Of a DNA stretch of 43,487 bases, positions 1-9,837 are shown piece by piece. The number at the start of each line of letters is the position of its first letter. The stretch's first letter is position 1. The DNA comes from Polaribacter sp. IC066 (lineage in GTDB: Bacteria; Bacteroidota; Bacteroidia; Flavobacteriales; Flavobacteriaceae). The DNA lies in contig NZ_VORR01000036.1 of NCBI RefSeq assembly GCF_007997085.1, forward strand, positions 1 to 43,487, written 5' to 3'. A program made the translations under genes and the position numbers. Below the pieces are notes generated by a model. That model made no database searches, had not been told where the DNA came from, and saw only the letters and a list, made by a program, of their open reading frames with translations.

Positions 1-703
1 TCTGCAATACGTTTTTTGTCGGAGTTCAATTTATAATGCTTTGATACAAAGGAAACAAACACAATTTAAAAGCACTAAAAATCAAACATGTAATTGTTAC
101 CTAGTAACTAACAAATGTTAACAAGAAAGTTCTTTTTCCTAAAAGCAAGGATAGAATTGTTAATAACTAGCTCTTTTTTGAAATCTAGGCTGAATAGTTA
201 CTAAATTTTTAATTCCGTGTAAAAGTAGCTATTTAGAATGAAATTAAATAACTATTTAGAATTAATTTAAATAATATTTTAGATATAAATTTATTTAAGA
301 CATAAAAAACGTTAGAAAAAAGAAAATTTTCAGGTTTATTTTTATGATTTGGGGTGTTTTATATGTCGTGCTTAAAAAGTATAAAAGTAAAATTTAGCTA
401 TGTTTTTTTTAATGCTAGATATTTCTATAAAATAAAATTAAACATTATGCTTAAAGTTTTAAAATAATAAAATTTGCACATAAAATTACCATAAAACGTG
501 TCTCCGAAAATGTTATAGCGCTAATGAAGTTACTTGAAATAGAAAACTTGCCAAAGTAAGAGTTCTTTTAGCAAATTTAAAACTGATAGTCTTGGGGAAA
601 ATCTTAATGTTTTGCTAGATATATTCAAGTTTAGTAGCTTAAAGAATGTCTTTTAATAAAAACTCTTTAAAGCAACATAAATAGGGACTAATTTATTAAG
701 AAT
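1..703. other. Intergenic, left edge, no gene seen
   Basis: A very AT-rich stretch with frequent stops in all frames. I see no coding pattern, tRNA or clear terminator hairpin. It lies downstream of the minus-strand gene that ends at 704, so the right part is probably its 3' untranslated region. Any gene beyond the left edge is out of view. Confidence 0.6.
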
Positions 704-3078
704 CTATTTGATTTGTATTGTCTTTTCTTCAAAAATGAAGGTTCCGTCTTCAGTAACTCCTTCAATAAAAAGTTTTATATTGTTTAAAGGTGCGTTTGCA
801 ATGTTGAGTTCTAAATGACCATTTTCATCAATTTTATTAAGAGGTAGCCAATCTACAACACCATATTCTTTATAAAATTGATTCGTATAACTTTGGTATT
901 TTGGTACATAAAACTTTTCTGGCTTGCTAAAGGTTAAAGGAAACTCAAATTTTCTTACAGTACTCCTTTTTTTACTAAATTTAAAAGGGTCTGTAACAAT
1001 ATTTATAGTGCCACCGCGACCAGAAGCAAAACCAATAGATGTTGTTGAATTAACTTCAATATAATCTACAACATCTAACCAATAATAGAATAATTGGTCA
1101 TTCGCTACTTGATAACCATCTAATATCATCAATGGAACACCATCTGCCGTTCTGTTATAAACCTCAAATTTATTAGTTTTAAAATTATCACGAGCAGATA
1201 AACCAGATTTGCCACTTAAAAAATTAGCAAGTGTTTGATTTCTATCAAACTCATCAATAAGATAAATACGACCAAATGACTTATTTTTAATGGATTCAAT
1301 TCTCTTCTCTTCAAGGTTTGCAGTAATTATAATTTCATCTAAAACTTGTATTTTATTTAAGTTTTCAAAGTTATTTGCTAGCGTAAAAACCTCTTGGGAA
1401 AAATAATTTTTAGAAGGATTTATAATTTTAAACGGTTTATTTAAATTAGGTACATTGCTAGGAAAATATTGCACGTAGAGCGTTGGTTGAAATAATCCAC
1501 CTTTTTTACCAACTTTAGAAATATAAAGATTTTCTTTATTTTGAGGATAGTATTGATACATTTGAAAAGATTGTACCGCTTCTTTAAATTCAATAGATTG
1601 AGGTGGTTTATTTGATACATTATGCACTAAATATGTGCTTTCTTTTTCTATTTTAGGAATATTGACTTTTATAGATATTCCTTTTTCTTGTTGATGTTCT
1701 AAACTATTATTAGCTTTAAATATAGTGTACCAATTATAACTACTCCAACCCTGTGTAATTAGTAAATTATCTAAATCATATTTTTTTTGTGCGTTAATAT
1801 TTGTAAAATAATAGCCACCATTTTCTATAACCCCTCTTATATAGGGTTGTATAAGTGTCTGCGAAATAATATTTGCGTTTTTTTGATACGATTTTGTTTT
1901 TTGAGGTAACGCAGTAACGCTAATATTATTGAAGCCAACAGTGTTTTCTTTGCTATACTTAAGATGTACGTTTATTAAGCTATCATTTTTGTTACTAGAA
2001 GTAATAGTGCTCTTAATAATTTTTAAACCTTCATAATTAAAAAACAATCTTTCTGCCAAGGTATTATTATAGGCATCGAACAATGTAAAAATAGTTATTC
2101 CTTTTGGTAAATTTTTAAAAGGTATTTTTTTAGTGATACTCAATGTACTCTCAAATTCTAAATCGATTGTTTGAAGCTTAAAACCATCATGAAAAACTAA
2201 TTTTAATTTTTTATTTTTAATATCAGTAATTGAAGATTTATTCGTGGCTAATGAGACTAAAGCATGCGTTTCATTTCGGGCAACTTTTAATAAAACGCCT
2301 GCTGTTTTTATCGTATCAATAAAACTTATTTTAATTTCTTTGCCATTATTATTAATAATTGCTGTGTAATTTGCGTTTACTTTTGGCATAAATGAAAACC
2401 GACCAATACCAAGTTTATTTAATTGAAATGAAGTGATTATTTTTTTGTTTTCATCTATAATTTTGCCTTTTAAATTTGGTGCCCCATATCCAAATTGATC
2501 CTTTACAATAATGCCCATAGTATTCATAACATTGGCAATTATATGGCCACTTTCAGGCAAAATTTGAGCATCTATTTCAAACCCTTTTTCAGTGTTATTA
2601 ATGTTTGTTTTAGAGTCATTAGGGTCTATAACTTCAAAAGTATCGGTAAAATAATTATGTTCAGAAAAATTAAGTAGCCAATTGGTGTACGCCTTAAAAA
2701 TGTAAGTGCCACTTTTAAAAGCTGCGTCAATTTTAATAGCCCCATTGGCAATTCCGTTTTCTACTTTTATAAGTTGTTCTTTAATGGTATTATTGTTTAG
2801 GTCAGAAACAACACAATATAAGTTTATAGTATTATTAGAAAGCGTTTTTTTTTTTTGTTAAAAGCATAGGTAGTAAAACCAATAAACTCTCCTTTTATAA
2901 AATTAGATTTATTTAAATGCGTATAAATTACTTCTTGAAATGGTTTGGTGTATGCGTTATAAACAGTATTAATATTCTTTTCTTTAAAACTGGCTTGACT
3001 TACAGTTGTTTGATACACTGACAATAATAGCGTAAAGGCAATAATTTTTTTTAGAGGTTGAAGGAGGTTCTTATGCAT
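704..3078 (-). pseudogene. Secreted MG2/TonB-plug-domain protein, frameshifted
   Basis: The reading frame starts at 3078 with a signal peptide (about residues 1-28, ending TTVSQ). It then runs into twelve A (plus-strand T 2845-2856) and stops at 2824 after 84 residues. One extra A, or two fewer, restores a frame that continues without a stop to 704, for about 791 residues. The restored protein resembles large flavobacterial envelope proteins that combine beta-sandwich (MG2-like) repeats with a TonB-receptor plug domain but have no beta-barrel. The DLDNLLITQGW motif is typical of this group, and the plug-like part includes GVPLMILDGY and GRGGTINIVT near the C-terminus. The role is unknown; such proteins are presumably anchored in the outer membrane or periplasm. 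The break may be a sequencing error, a real mutation, or slippage at the A run. The part from about 2822 down to 704 is intact, but a start around 2560 would lack a signal peptide. Confidence 0.75.
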
Positions 3079-3198
3079 AGTTTAGTTTATTGAATTATTA
3101 TCAACATTAATTCCGAAAAATAATAATAATTATAAAGAAAACTCTTTTTTGCTAAAAATTCGATTTATTTTTAAGGTATTTTATAAGTTTATTGCAAT

Positions 3199-4101
3199 TT
3201 AAAAATAAATTTCTTGCGCTACTCGAAAGGTATTTGCGTGCGCATTTACAATAATATTTACATCTTTAGAGTAACCGCCACCCATAGAGCACATTACGGG
3301 AATTTTATAATCAAAACAGGTTTGTAAAACGAATCTGTCGCGTTCTTTACAGCCATTAATAGTTAAAGCAAGTTTTCCTAATTTATCAGTCTCAAGAACA
3401 TCTACGCCACACAAATAATAAATAAAATCGGGTTTTTCTTGGTTGATAAGTTTTGGAAGGATGTCTTTTAAGATCGATAAATATGCTTCATCTTTTGTGT
3501 CATTTTCTAATGCAATATCTAAATCAGATTTTTCTTTGACAAACGGATAATTGCTTTTTCCGTGCATAGAAAAAGTAAAAACGGTAGGGTCATTTCTAAA
3601 AATTTCAGCCGTTCCGTTTCCTTGATGCACATCTAAATCTACAATCAGTATTTTACCAACCAAACTTTTGTTTTGTATATATTTTGCACCAATTGCTTGA
3701 TCGTTTAACATGCAAAAAGCTTCACCACGATTTGAAAAAGCATGATGTGTACCACCGGCAATGTTCATGGCTATTCCGTTTTTTAATGCAAATTCAGAGG
3801 CTTTCATAGTGCCGTCTGCAATCACCATTTCTCGCTCTATTAAAACTTCAGATAGAGGAAAACCTATTTTTCTAGCCGCTTTTTGATTTAAGGTGATGTT
3901 TAGTAAATCAAAAAAATATTCAGGATCATGAACCGTAAAAAAGTGTTTATTATTCGGTATTTCTGGTTCAAAGAAATTCTCTTCAACACAGGTGCCTTCA
4001 TAGCGCAATTGTTGCGGTAAAAGGTCGTATTTTTCCATCGGAAAACGATGCCCTTCTTTCAAAGGATGTTGATATATAGGATGAGATGCAATTTTTAGCA
4101 T
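3199..4101 (-). CDS. Histone deacetylase family hydrolase
   Basis: A 300-residue zinc hydrolase of the histone deacetylase / acetoin utilisation / acetylpolyamine amidohydrolase superfamily. Visible signatures are the catalytic His pair in GGTHHAF (H119, H120), DLDVHQGNGT at about 155-164 (D157 and H159 as zinc ligands), the third ligand D234 in CGVDVLETDKLG, and the late GGGY loop with the usual transition-state tyrosine. The length fits single-domain bacterial members. There is no signal peptide, so it is probably cytoplasmic. Bacterial homologues remove acetyl groups from small molecules or proteins; the substrate here cannot be read from sequence. The ATG at 4101 gives a normal N-terminus. 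It lies just downstream of the metG tail remnant and was probably the original neighbour of metG. Confidence 0.9.
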   Translation of the reverse strand: MLKIASHPIYQHPLKEGHRFPMEKYDLLPQQLRYEGTCVEENFFEPEIPNNKHFFTVHDPEYFFDLLNITLNQKAARKIGFPLSEVLIEREMVIADGTMKASEFALKNGIAMNIAGGTHHAFSNRGEAFCMLNDQAIGAKYIQNKSLVGKILIVDLDVHQGNGTAEIFRNDPTVFTFSMHGKSNYPFVKEKSDLDIALENDTKDEAYLSILKDILPKLINQEKPDFIYYLCGVDVLETDKLGKLALTINGCKERDRFVLQTCFDYKIPVMCSMGGGYSKDVNIIVNAHANTFRVAQEIYF

Positions 4102-4210
4102 AGATGCATTACTATTCAGTAAATTTTTTAAAATTAAATTCTTTAGAGAAATATTGATAGTTTGTTTTTATAAAAAAGTCTTTATACTTAGCTACGATGT
4201 TTTTATTTTT

Positions 4211-4408
4211 CTAACTAACTTCTTGTCCGTTTTTAACCGCTTTTCCAGGTTCCATAAAAGCTAACTTCCCGTCAGGAGTATCTGTCATTAAAATCATACC
4301 ATTACTTTCTACACCACGTATTTTTCTTGGCGCTAAATTAACCAATACAGAAACCTGCTGACCAATAATATCTTCTGGAGAAAAACATTCGGCAATGCCG
4401 GAAACAAG
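4211..4408 (-). pseudogene. Duplicated 3' end of metG (remnant)
   Basis: About 198 bp align without gaps to the last ~65 codons of metG (6143-6340), with about six mismatches (~97% identity by eye). The copy keeps the reading frame and stop codon, coding ...KNGQEVS where the intact gene has ...KNGQEIS. It has no start codon and no catalytic part. Similarity stops abruptly at about 4408, next to the 3' end of the inserted module. It is probably the original tail of the resident metG, displaced when the module came in. Confidence 0.93.
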
Positions 4409-4423
4409 GGATCATCAACTCTA

Positions 4424-5239
4424 TTACCATAAAGTAAATTGTTGTTTTTTTAGTGGGTAGAAAACACCAATAATTACAAAAGGATTACGAGATCTTCGCC
4501 TATGCCATTGCATGGTTGTTCCCAAAAATAAAAAGATATCGTTCTTTTCTATAAAGGAAACAAAATATTTTTCTCTAACCTGTTTTATGGCTTCTTTTTC
4601 ATTGTTTGTTCTTTTTAAGCAATTTTTATATAATTCAAAAATTTCCCAATCTTCAATCATTAACTTACTCGAAATTCCCTCATCATCTTCAAATACATAA
4701 TAGAATTTATAAGGTACTTTTGGGATTATTTTTTCTGGATCACTATCTATATCTGCAAATAAATCTGTTTGTTTTCTCAATTCTTTCCACTCGTCCTTCC
4801 ATTCCCTTTCGTCATCTTCAATAATGAAATCTATAATTTTAGTAGGTCTAAAAGTAGCCAAAGAAACGTTAGTAGGATTTTGAGAATCACCGATTAATTT
4901 AGTTTTATTGATGTAGACATTATTTAAACAAAATTTTTTTCTCTCTTGCCAATAATTTTTTGTGTCAATAGTTTTTAAAATTTTTATGTTATAATTATTC
5001 GGAGAATAGCTTTCAGGTCTAAAATCACTTGAAGTTCTTTTTTCAACATCAAGTTCAATCCAAGTATATTTTTTAAAACCAATATCTTGTTTTACTTGAT
5101 TCAGAAAACTTAAAGGAATTGGATAAATTCTTATCCAAGATCCATCTTCTAAAATCCCGGCAGTACAAACTAATTCATCATAACTGCGAGAAGGTAAAGG
5201 GTAGGTAGTAACAGTAATTAAAATTTTCTTTATTGGCAT
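4424..5239 (-). CDS. Uncharacterised protein, partner of DUF488 gene
   Basis: A 271-residue protein with no signal peptide or membrane segment. The N-terminus has the pattern KILITVTTYPLPSRSY followed by DELVCTAGI, DGSWIRIYPIP and WIELDVEKR, which I recognise as a conserved but functionally unassigned bacterial family often found next to DUF488 genes. The middle is charged; the C-terminus (FLFLGTTMQWHRR then FVIIGVFYP) looks like a conserved core strand and loop. It starts three bases after the stop of the DUF488 gene at 5243, so the two are almost certainly co-transcribed. Both lie inside the module inserted behind metG. A nucleic-acid or nucleotide-processing role, perhaps in defence or conflict, is only a guess from context. 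Confidence 0.75.
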   Translation of the reverse strand: MPIKKILITVTTYPLPSRSYDELVCTAGILEDGSWIRIYPIPLSFLNQVKQDIGFKKYTWIELDVEKRTSSDFRPESYSPNNYNIKILKTIDTKNYWQERKKFCLNNVYINKTKLIGDSQNPTNVSLATFRPTKIIDFIIEDDEREWKDEWKELRKQTDLFADIDSDPEKIIPKVPYKFYYVFEDDEGISSKLMIEDWEIFELYKNCLKRTNNEKEAIKQVREKYFVSFIEKNDIFLFLGTTMQWHRRRSRNPFVIIGVFYPLKKQQFTLW

Positions 5240-5242
5240 AAG

Positions 5243-6130
5243 TTATAAATGCTCAATTACATATTTAAACTCTTTTAATTCCGATACAGCTTCTGCTAAA
5301 TGTGTTCTATGACATTGGCAGTTATCAGCTTCAAAGCAAGTTAATGCAATTCTTTTATTTTTTTTAAGCAAATTAAGAATTTCTTTTTGATAATTAACCG
5401 TTTGTGTTAAATTATTTGTTTTATACTCATCAAAGAGTAAATCATAATCTTTTTGGCAATTCAACTCTTTTCTTTTATCTGAATTTATACCAACTTCAGG
5501 AATATGGATATAAATAATTCCTAAACTTTCACAGGCTGTTTTTAGCTGATTTTTACTAAATCCGTACTTCATACTTAAAGCATTTTTTCTGACATCACAT
5601 AAAACTTTAATATTATTTCTTATCAGTTTATTTAAATAATGTTCAAAAGAAATCCCTTCATAGCCTATCGTAAAAAGTGTAGTTTCGTTTTCTTCAAATT
5701 TTATATCATTAATTTTTTTTAATTCTTGTTTTGAAAGATGCTTTTCTGCAATTATACTGTTAATTGCAAAATATGGATATCTATTGTAGGTTAGCTTTAT
5801 TAAATCTCTGCTGCTTTTATTTTTATAAATTATAGCGAAGTCTGAAACAATTTTTTTATCATCACTATTTAATTGAGCTAAATAGTTTGTTTCATCGATT
5901 TTAGACCAATAATTTTTTGTTTCATCAACAATTCCGTACTTTTTTAAAGTTTTTAAATCAGCATTAGCTTGAAAAGAATAACATCCATATTTATATGGAA
6001 CAAAATCGTATGTTCTCTTTTTTGTATCATACCTGCTATGCAAAAACAATAATTTTTGCAACTGAATTTTATCAAGTCTGTTTTCAAAGACTTGAAGCAT
6101 TGATAATAAAACCTTTCTTCTATAATACAT
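5243..6130 (-). CDS. DUF488 domain protein with N-terminal extension
   Basis: A 295-residue protein. Residues about 153-285 form a DUF488 domain, with FTIGYEG at 153-159, CDVRKNALS around D179 and R181, and a Cys/His cluster CFEADNCQCHR (C265, C271, C273, H274). The first ~150 residues are an extension with KIQLQKLLFL and YDFVPYKYGCYSF, weakly reminiscent of the SocA/Panacea-type fold of some antitoxins; I am unsure of that part. DUF488 has no firmly established function. The gene begins 12 bp after the metG stop codon and is followed after 3 bp by its partner, so it may be transcribed by read-through from metG. Together they form the inserted two-gene module. Confidence 0.8.
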   Translation of the reverse strand: MYYRRKVLLSMLQVFENRLDKIQLQKLLFLHSRYDTKKRTYDFVPYKYGCYSFQANADLKTLKKYGIVDETKNYWSKIDETNYLAQLNSDDKKIVSDFAIIYKNKSSRDLIKLTYNRYPYFAINSIIAEKHLSKQELKKINDIKFEENETTLFTIGYEGISFEHYLNKLIRNNIKVLCDVRKNALSMKYGFSKNQLKTACESLGIIYIHIPEVGINSDKRKELNCQKDYDLLFDEYKTNNLTQTVNYQKEILNLLKKNKRIALTCFEADNCQCHRTHLAEAVSELKEFKYVIEHL

Positions 6131-6142
6131 ACTGTAAATATA

Positions 6143-8212
6143 CTAACTAATTTCTTGTCCGTTTTTAACCTCTTTTCCAGGTTCCATAAAAGCTAACTTC
6201 CCGTCAGGAGTATCTGTCATTAAAATCATTCCGTTACTTTCTACACCACGTATTTTTCTTGGCGCTAAATTAACCAATACAGAAACCTGCTGACCAATAA
6301 TATCTTCTGGAGAAAAACTTTCGGCAATGCCAGAAACAATGGTTCTTATATCAATACCAACATCAACCTTTAATTTTAGTAATTTTTTAGTTTTTGCTAC
6401 TTTTTCGGCTTCTAAAATTGTTCCAATACGGATGTCTAATTTTGTGAAATCTTCAAAATCTATGATTTCTTTTTGAGGTGCTGTGACTTTCTTTTCTTGC
6501 GCATTGGCAATTTTTGTAGCCTGTAACTTTTCAATTTGAGCTTCAATAGTTTTATCTTCAATTTTAGAGAATAACAACGCTGCTTTGTTTATTTGATGCT
6601 TTGCAGGAAGTAAAATATCTTTTTCGGATACATTGTCCCAAGAAGGAGATTCCTCATTATCGTTTGGAATGATATTAAGAATTCCTTTTAATTTAGTTGA
6701 AGTAAAAGGCAAAAACGGTTTCGATAAAACAGCTAAAGCTGCAGAAATTTGCAAGGCAACAAACATAATTGTTTTTACGCGTTCTTCGTCAAGCTTAATA
6801 ACTTTCCAAGGCTCTTCATCTGCTAAATACTTGTTTCCAAGTCTTGCTAAATTCATTAACTCTTGGCTTGCTTCTCTAAATCGGTATCTTTCAATAGATT
6901 TTCCAATCACATTTGGAAACTCTTTTACTGCCGTTAAAACATCTTCATCGGCTTCTGTGAAATTGTTAGGTTCTGGCACAAGTCCTGAATAATACTTATT
7001 CGTTAAAACAACAACTCTGTTTATAAAATTACCGAAAATAGCAACCAGTTCGTTGTTGTTTTTTGCTTGAAAATCTTTCCAAGTAAAATCATTGTCTTTA
7101 TTTTCTGGTGCATTTGCCGTTAAGGTATAACGCAAAACATCTTGCTGATTCGGGAATTCTTCTAAATACTCATGCAACCAAACTGCCCAATTTTTAGAAG
7201 TCGATAATTTATTACCTTCTAAATTTAAGAACTCATTTGCAGGCACATTATCTGGTAAAATATAATCTCCGTGTGCTTTTAACATCGCCGGAAAAATAAT
7301 ACAGTGAAAAACAATATTGTCTTTCCCTATGAAATGAACCAGTTTTGTATCGTCTTTTTTCCAGTAATCTTCCCAGTTTTTTCCTTCTTTTGCAGCCCAT
7401 TCTTTGGTCGCTGAAATGTAGCCAATGGGCGCATCAAACCAAACATATAAAACTTTTCCTTTGGCATCTTTTAAAGGAACAGGAATTCCCCAATCTAAAT
7501 CTCTTGTTACTGCTCTTGGTCGCAAACCGTCATCAATCCAACTTTTTACTTGTCCGTACACGTTGGGTTTCCAATCCTTTTTATGTCCTTCTAAAATCCA
7601 TTCACGTAAAAAATCTTCGTGTCTATCTAAAGGTAAAAACCAATGTTTGGTTTCTTTAACAGTGGGCACATTGCCTGTAATAGCAGATTTTGGGTTGATT
7701 AAATCATTTGCGTTATGACTTGTTCCGCAGTTTTCACATTGATCGCCATAACTTTCTTCAAAGCCACATTTTGGGCAAGTACCTACTACAAAACGGTCTG
7801 CTAAAAACTGATTTGCTTCAGCATCGTATAATTGTGCTGAAACTTCTTCTATAAACTCGCCATCATTGTACATTTTTGTAAAAAACGCTGAAGCAGTTTC
7901 GTGATGGATTTTTGATGAAGTTCTTGAGTAATTATCAAAAGAAATTCCGAAATCTTCAAAAGATTTTTTGATAATTTTGTGGTATTTATCAATAATAGCT
8001 TGGGGTGAAATACCTTCTTTTTTAGCTCTCATTGGTATGGCAACACCGTGTTCATCAGAACCAGAAATATAGGCAACATCTTTGCCTTTCAAACGCAAAT
8101 AACGTGCGTAAATATCTGCGGGAACATAAACACCTGCTAAATGACCAATATGAATTGGGCCATTTGTATAGGGTAAAGCTGCTGTAATTGTATATCTTTT
8201 TGGAGTATTCAT
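6143..8212 (-). CDS. metG: Methionyl-tRNA synthetase
   Basis: Attaches methionine to tRNA-Met in the cytoplasm; essential for translation. The 689-residue protein has the HIGH signature at residues 21-24, a zinc knuckle with C146, C149, C159 and C162, and a KMSKS-like loop KLSTSK at 335-340. A C-terminal EMAP/Trbp-type tRNA-binding domain begins near 585 ([12 protein letters not shown]). The length is normal for the long bacterial form with the dimerising tRNA-binding domain. The ATG at 8212 gives the standard N-terminus. A TAnnTTTG-type box lies 41-48 bp upstream. The last ~65 codons are present again at 4211-4408, so this copy's 3' end may have come in with the downstream module. Confidence 0.98.
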   Translation of the reverse strand: MNTPKRYTITAALPYTNGPIHIGHLAGVYVPADIYARYLRLKGKDVAYISGSDEHGVAIPMRAKKEGISPQAIIDKYHKIIKKSFEDFGISFDNYSRTSSKIHHETASAFFTKMYNDGEFIEEVSAQLYDAEANQFLADRFVVGTCPKCGFEESYGDQCENCGTSHNANDLINPKSAITGNVPTVKETKHWFLPLDRHEDFLREWILEGHKKDWKPNVYGQVKSWIDDGLRPRAVTRDLDWGIPVPLKDAKGKVLYVWFDAPIGYISATKEWAAKEGKNWEDYWKKDDTKLVHFIGKDNIVFHCIIFPAMLKAHGDYILPDNVPANEFLNLEGNKLSTSKNWAVWLHEYLEEFPNQQDVLRYTLTANAPENKDNDFTWKDFQAKNNNELVAIFGNFINRVVVLTNKYYSGLVPEPNNFTEADEDVLTAVKEFPNVIGKSIERYRFREASQELMNLARLGNKYLADEEPWKVIKLDEERVKTIMFVALQISAALAVLSKPFLPFTSTKLKGILNIIPNDNEESPSWDNVSEKDILLPAKHQINKAALLFSKIEDKTIEAQIEKLQATKIANAQEKKVTAPQKEIIDFEDFTKLDIRIGTILEAEKVAKTKKLLKLKVDVGIDIRTIVSGIAESFSPEDIIGQQVSVLVNLAPRKIRGVESNGMILMTDTPDGKLAFMEPGKEVKNGQEIS

Positions 8213-8252
8213 CGAATTTTCCTTATTAGTTTAGAGACTGATTTATAAAGTG

Positions 8253-8260
8253 CAAAAGTA
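8253..8260 (-). promoter_or_regulatory. Predicted metG promoter, -7 box TACTTTTG
   Basis: The minus strand reads TACTTTTG, an exact match to the Bacteroidota -7 consensus TAnnTTTG, about 41 bp upstream of the metG ATG. A convincing TTTG at -33 is not obvious; there is only a T-rich patch. Confidence 0.5.
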
Positions 8261-8350
8261 CAAAAAACCGAGTTTTAAAAACCATTGAAAATTAATACAT
8301 TTACAGAAGTAAGAGTATTAGATTTTTAGAACCAATAGTCAAGATAAATT

Positions 8351-8965
8351 TTGAAGAAAATAATCCTATTTACCTTTCTGTTTTTGATGATTTTTATAAC
8401 AACAAGTGCGCAAGAAAAGCAAGATGCTTCCTCAGTAAAAGAGAACCCAATTGTTTTTGGAGATGCTCTTATTGGTTATTCAAATACTGGTAAAACGGCG
8501 CTTACTGTCGGTGTAAATATAAATTATCAATTAAAAAATGATTTATTTACATTTAGAACTTTACAAACTATAAGCATCGATAAAATTGAATGGTTTTATA
8601 TGTTTCCGGTTTCTGTGGTAAGCAATAGAACAACGGAGTATGCGGCACTTTATGGAAAACGTTATGTAGAAGACGGATTGGCCTACCATTTTTCTGGCGG
8701 AATTTCTTATAATATTAATAAAGATATAAACGGAGATTTTAAGACAAGAGAAACTTTTATAGGATTTCCTTTAGAAGCAGGAATTAGTTGGTTTAAATCC
8801 GAAAAGAAAAGATTTAGATTTTTTTATGGTTTAATTCCTGTTGGTAAACCAACGTCATTTGGCAGGTCTATAGGTATTAAACTTTATGGAAATGTTGCTA
8901 AAAGATCTTATGTTGGTGTAGGAGTAACGTTCGGGTTAGGTTGGCATAAAATATATACGGATTAA
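8351..8965 (+). CDS. Putative outer-membrane beta-barrel protein
   Basis: A 204-residue exported protein of unknown function. The start appears to be TTG at 8351: only from there is the signal peptide complete (KKIILFTFLFLMIF then TTSAQ), and no in-frame ATG precedes it. After the signal peptide the sequence alternates hydrophobic and polar residues in short strands rich in aromatic and glycine residues (GYSNTGKTALTVGVNINYQL, YVGVGVTFGLGWH), as in small outer-membrane barrels. It stands alone and is divergent from metG. A hairpin directly after the stop (8967-8986) may end the transcript. I do not recognise a named family. Confidence 0.65.
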   Translation: MKKIILFTFLFLMIFITTSAQEKQDASSVKENPIVFGDALIGYSNTGKTALTVGVNINYQLKNDLFTFRTLQTISIDKIEWFYMFPVSVVSNRTTEYAALYGKRYVEDGLAYHFSGGISYNINKDINGDFKTRETFIGFPLEAGISWFKSEKKRFRFFYGLIPVGKPTSFGRSIGIKLYGNVAKRSYVGVGVTFGLGWHKIYTD

Positions 8966-8966
8966 G

Positions 8967-8986
8967 AATGATTTTCTTAAATCATT
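8967..8986 (+). terminator. Hairpin after the 204-residue gene
   Basis: AATGATTT-TCTT-AAATCATT is a perfect 8-bp stem with a 4-nt loop starting two bases after the stop codon at 8965. There is no T-run afterwards, so its terminator role is uncertain. Confidence 0.35.
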
Positions 8987-9146
8987 AGTGTCCGATTAAA
9001 AATAGTATAAGTAAATAAAGTACTCTAAAATAAAGGGATTACACTTGTTTTTTATCTGATTTTATGTTATTTATCATCTCGTCTTGGCTGTTGGCTCTAA
9101 AATCAAAGCGCTTTTCTTTGGTTTATCGCGAATCAATAGTTTTAAA

Positions 9147-9746
9147 TTAATCTTCAAAAACTTCACCCACTGTAAATGATAAATCAGGAAAAATACGACT
9201 CGTTGCAGTTTCTTCTGCAATAAGTGGTTTTAGGCCAATATACGTATCACCTTGTAAAAAATAGCGATGAATGGTTTTGTAAACATAATCTACAATCCAA
9301 TATTCTTTTACACCATTTTCTTCGTATAATTCATATTTATTTTTCATTTCTCTATTGGAGTTACTTGGCGATAAAATTTCAATAATTAAATCAGGAGAAC
9401 CAATACAACCTCTTTTATCTAGTTTTTTGGGGTCACAAATAACACATAAATCTGGTTGAAAAACGGTGATAATATCTTCATCTTTTATAGAGTTTTTTCT
9501 TTTATCAATTAAACGAACATCAAAAGGAGCAGCATAAACTTTACAAGCTGATTTGTGAAAATGATTTAGAAAAATTCTACTTAATTTACTAGATGCCTCT
9601 TGATGAAGTCTTGCAGGAGCAGGAGACATTTTAAATACTTTTCCTTTTAAAATTTCAACACGCTCTTTAAATCTCCATTGTAAATAATCTGCATAGGTGT
9701 ATTCTTTTCCATAATCTAAAACGGGCTCTTCAACGGTGTTTTTCAT
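9147..9746 (-). CDS. Uma2-family (DUF820) putative endonuclease
   Basis: A 199-residue member of the Uma2/DUF820 family, which has a PD-(D/E)XK restriction-endonuclease fold. Visible family features are the N-terminal YADYLQW, VEILKGKVFKMSPAP with LHQEASSKL, the acidic core strands VFQPDLCVICD and SPDLIIEILSPSN, then KYELYEENGVKEYWIVD. The length is usual for the family. Function is unknown; members occur in many copies in cyanobacteria and Bacteroidota and may act on nucleic acids. There is no signal peptide. It is a stand-alone gene, convergent with the 204-residue exported protein on its left and divergent from the LD-carboxypeptidase on its right. Confidence 0.88.
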   Translation of the reverse strand: MKNTVEEPVLDYGKEYTYADYLQWRFKERVEILKGKVFKMSPAPARLHQEASSKLSRIFLNHFHKSACKVYAAPFDVRLIDKRKNSIKDEDIITVFQPDLCVICDPKKLDKRGCIGSPDLIIEILSPSNSNREMKNKYELYEENGVKEYWIVDYVYKTIHRYFLQGDTYIGLKPLIAEETATSRIFPDLSFTVGEVFED

Positions 9747-9808
9747 AACCTTGTGTTTTTATAAATTTACAAATTTTCAGGATAAACACAAAATAGAAAT
9801 TATATCAC

Positions 9809-9816
9809 TATTTTTG
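9809..9816 (+). promoter_or_regulatory. Predicted promoter -7 box TATTTTTG
   Basis: An exact match to TAnnTTTG 21 bp upstream of the LD-carboxypeptidase ATG at 9838, leaving a short leader of about 15 nt. The -33 element is weak. Confidence 0.42.
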
Positions 9817-9837
9817 ATCAAATTTTAAATTAGATTG

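Noticed and set aside
4424..6130. Insertion sequence or integrase-driven element behind metG
   Set aside because: No transposase, integrase or terminal inverted repeats; the only flanking repeat is the metG tail itself.
9835..9837. TTG start for the LD-carboxypeptidase
   Set aside because: An ATG follows directly and begins a standard signal peptide.
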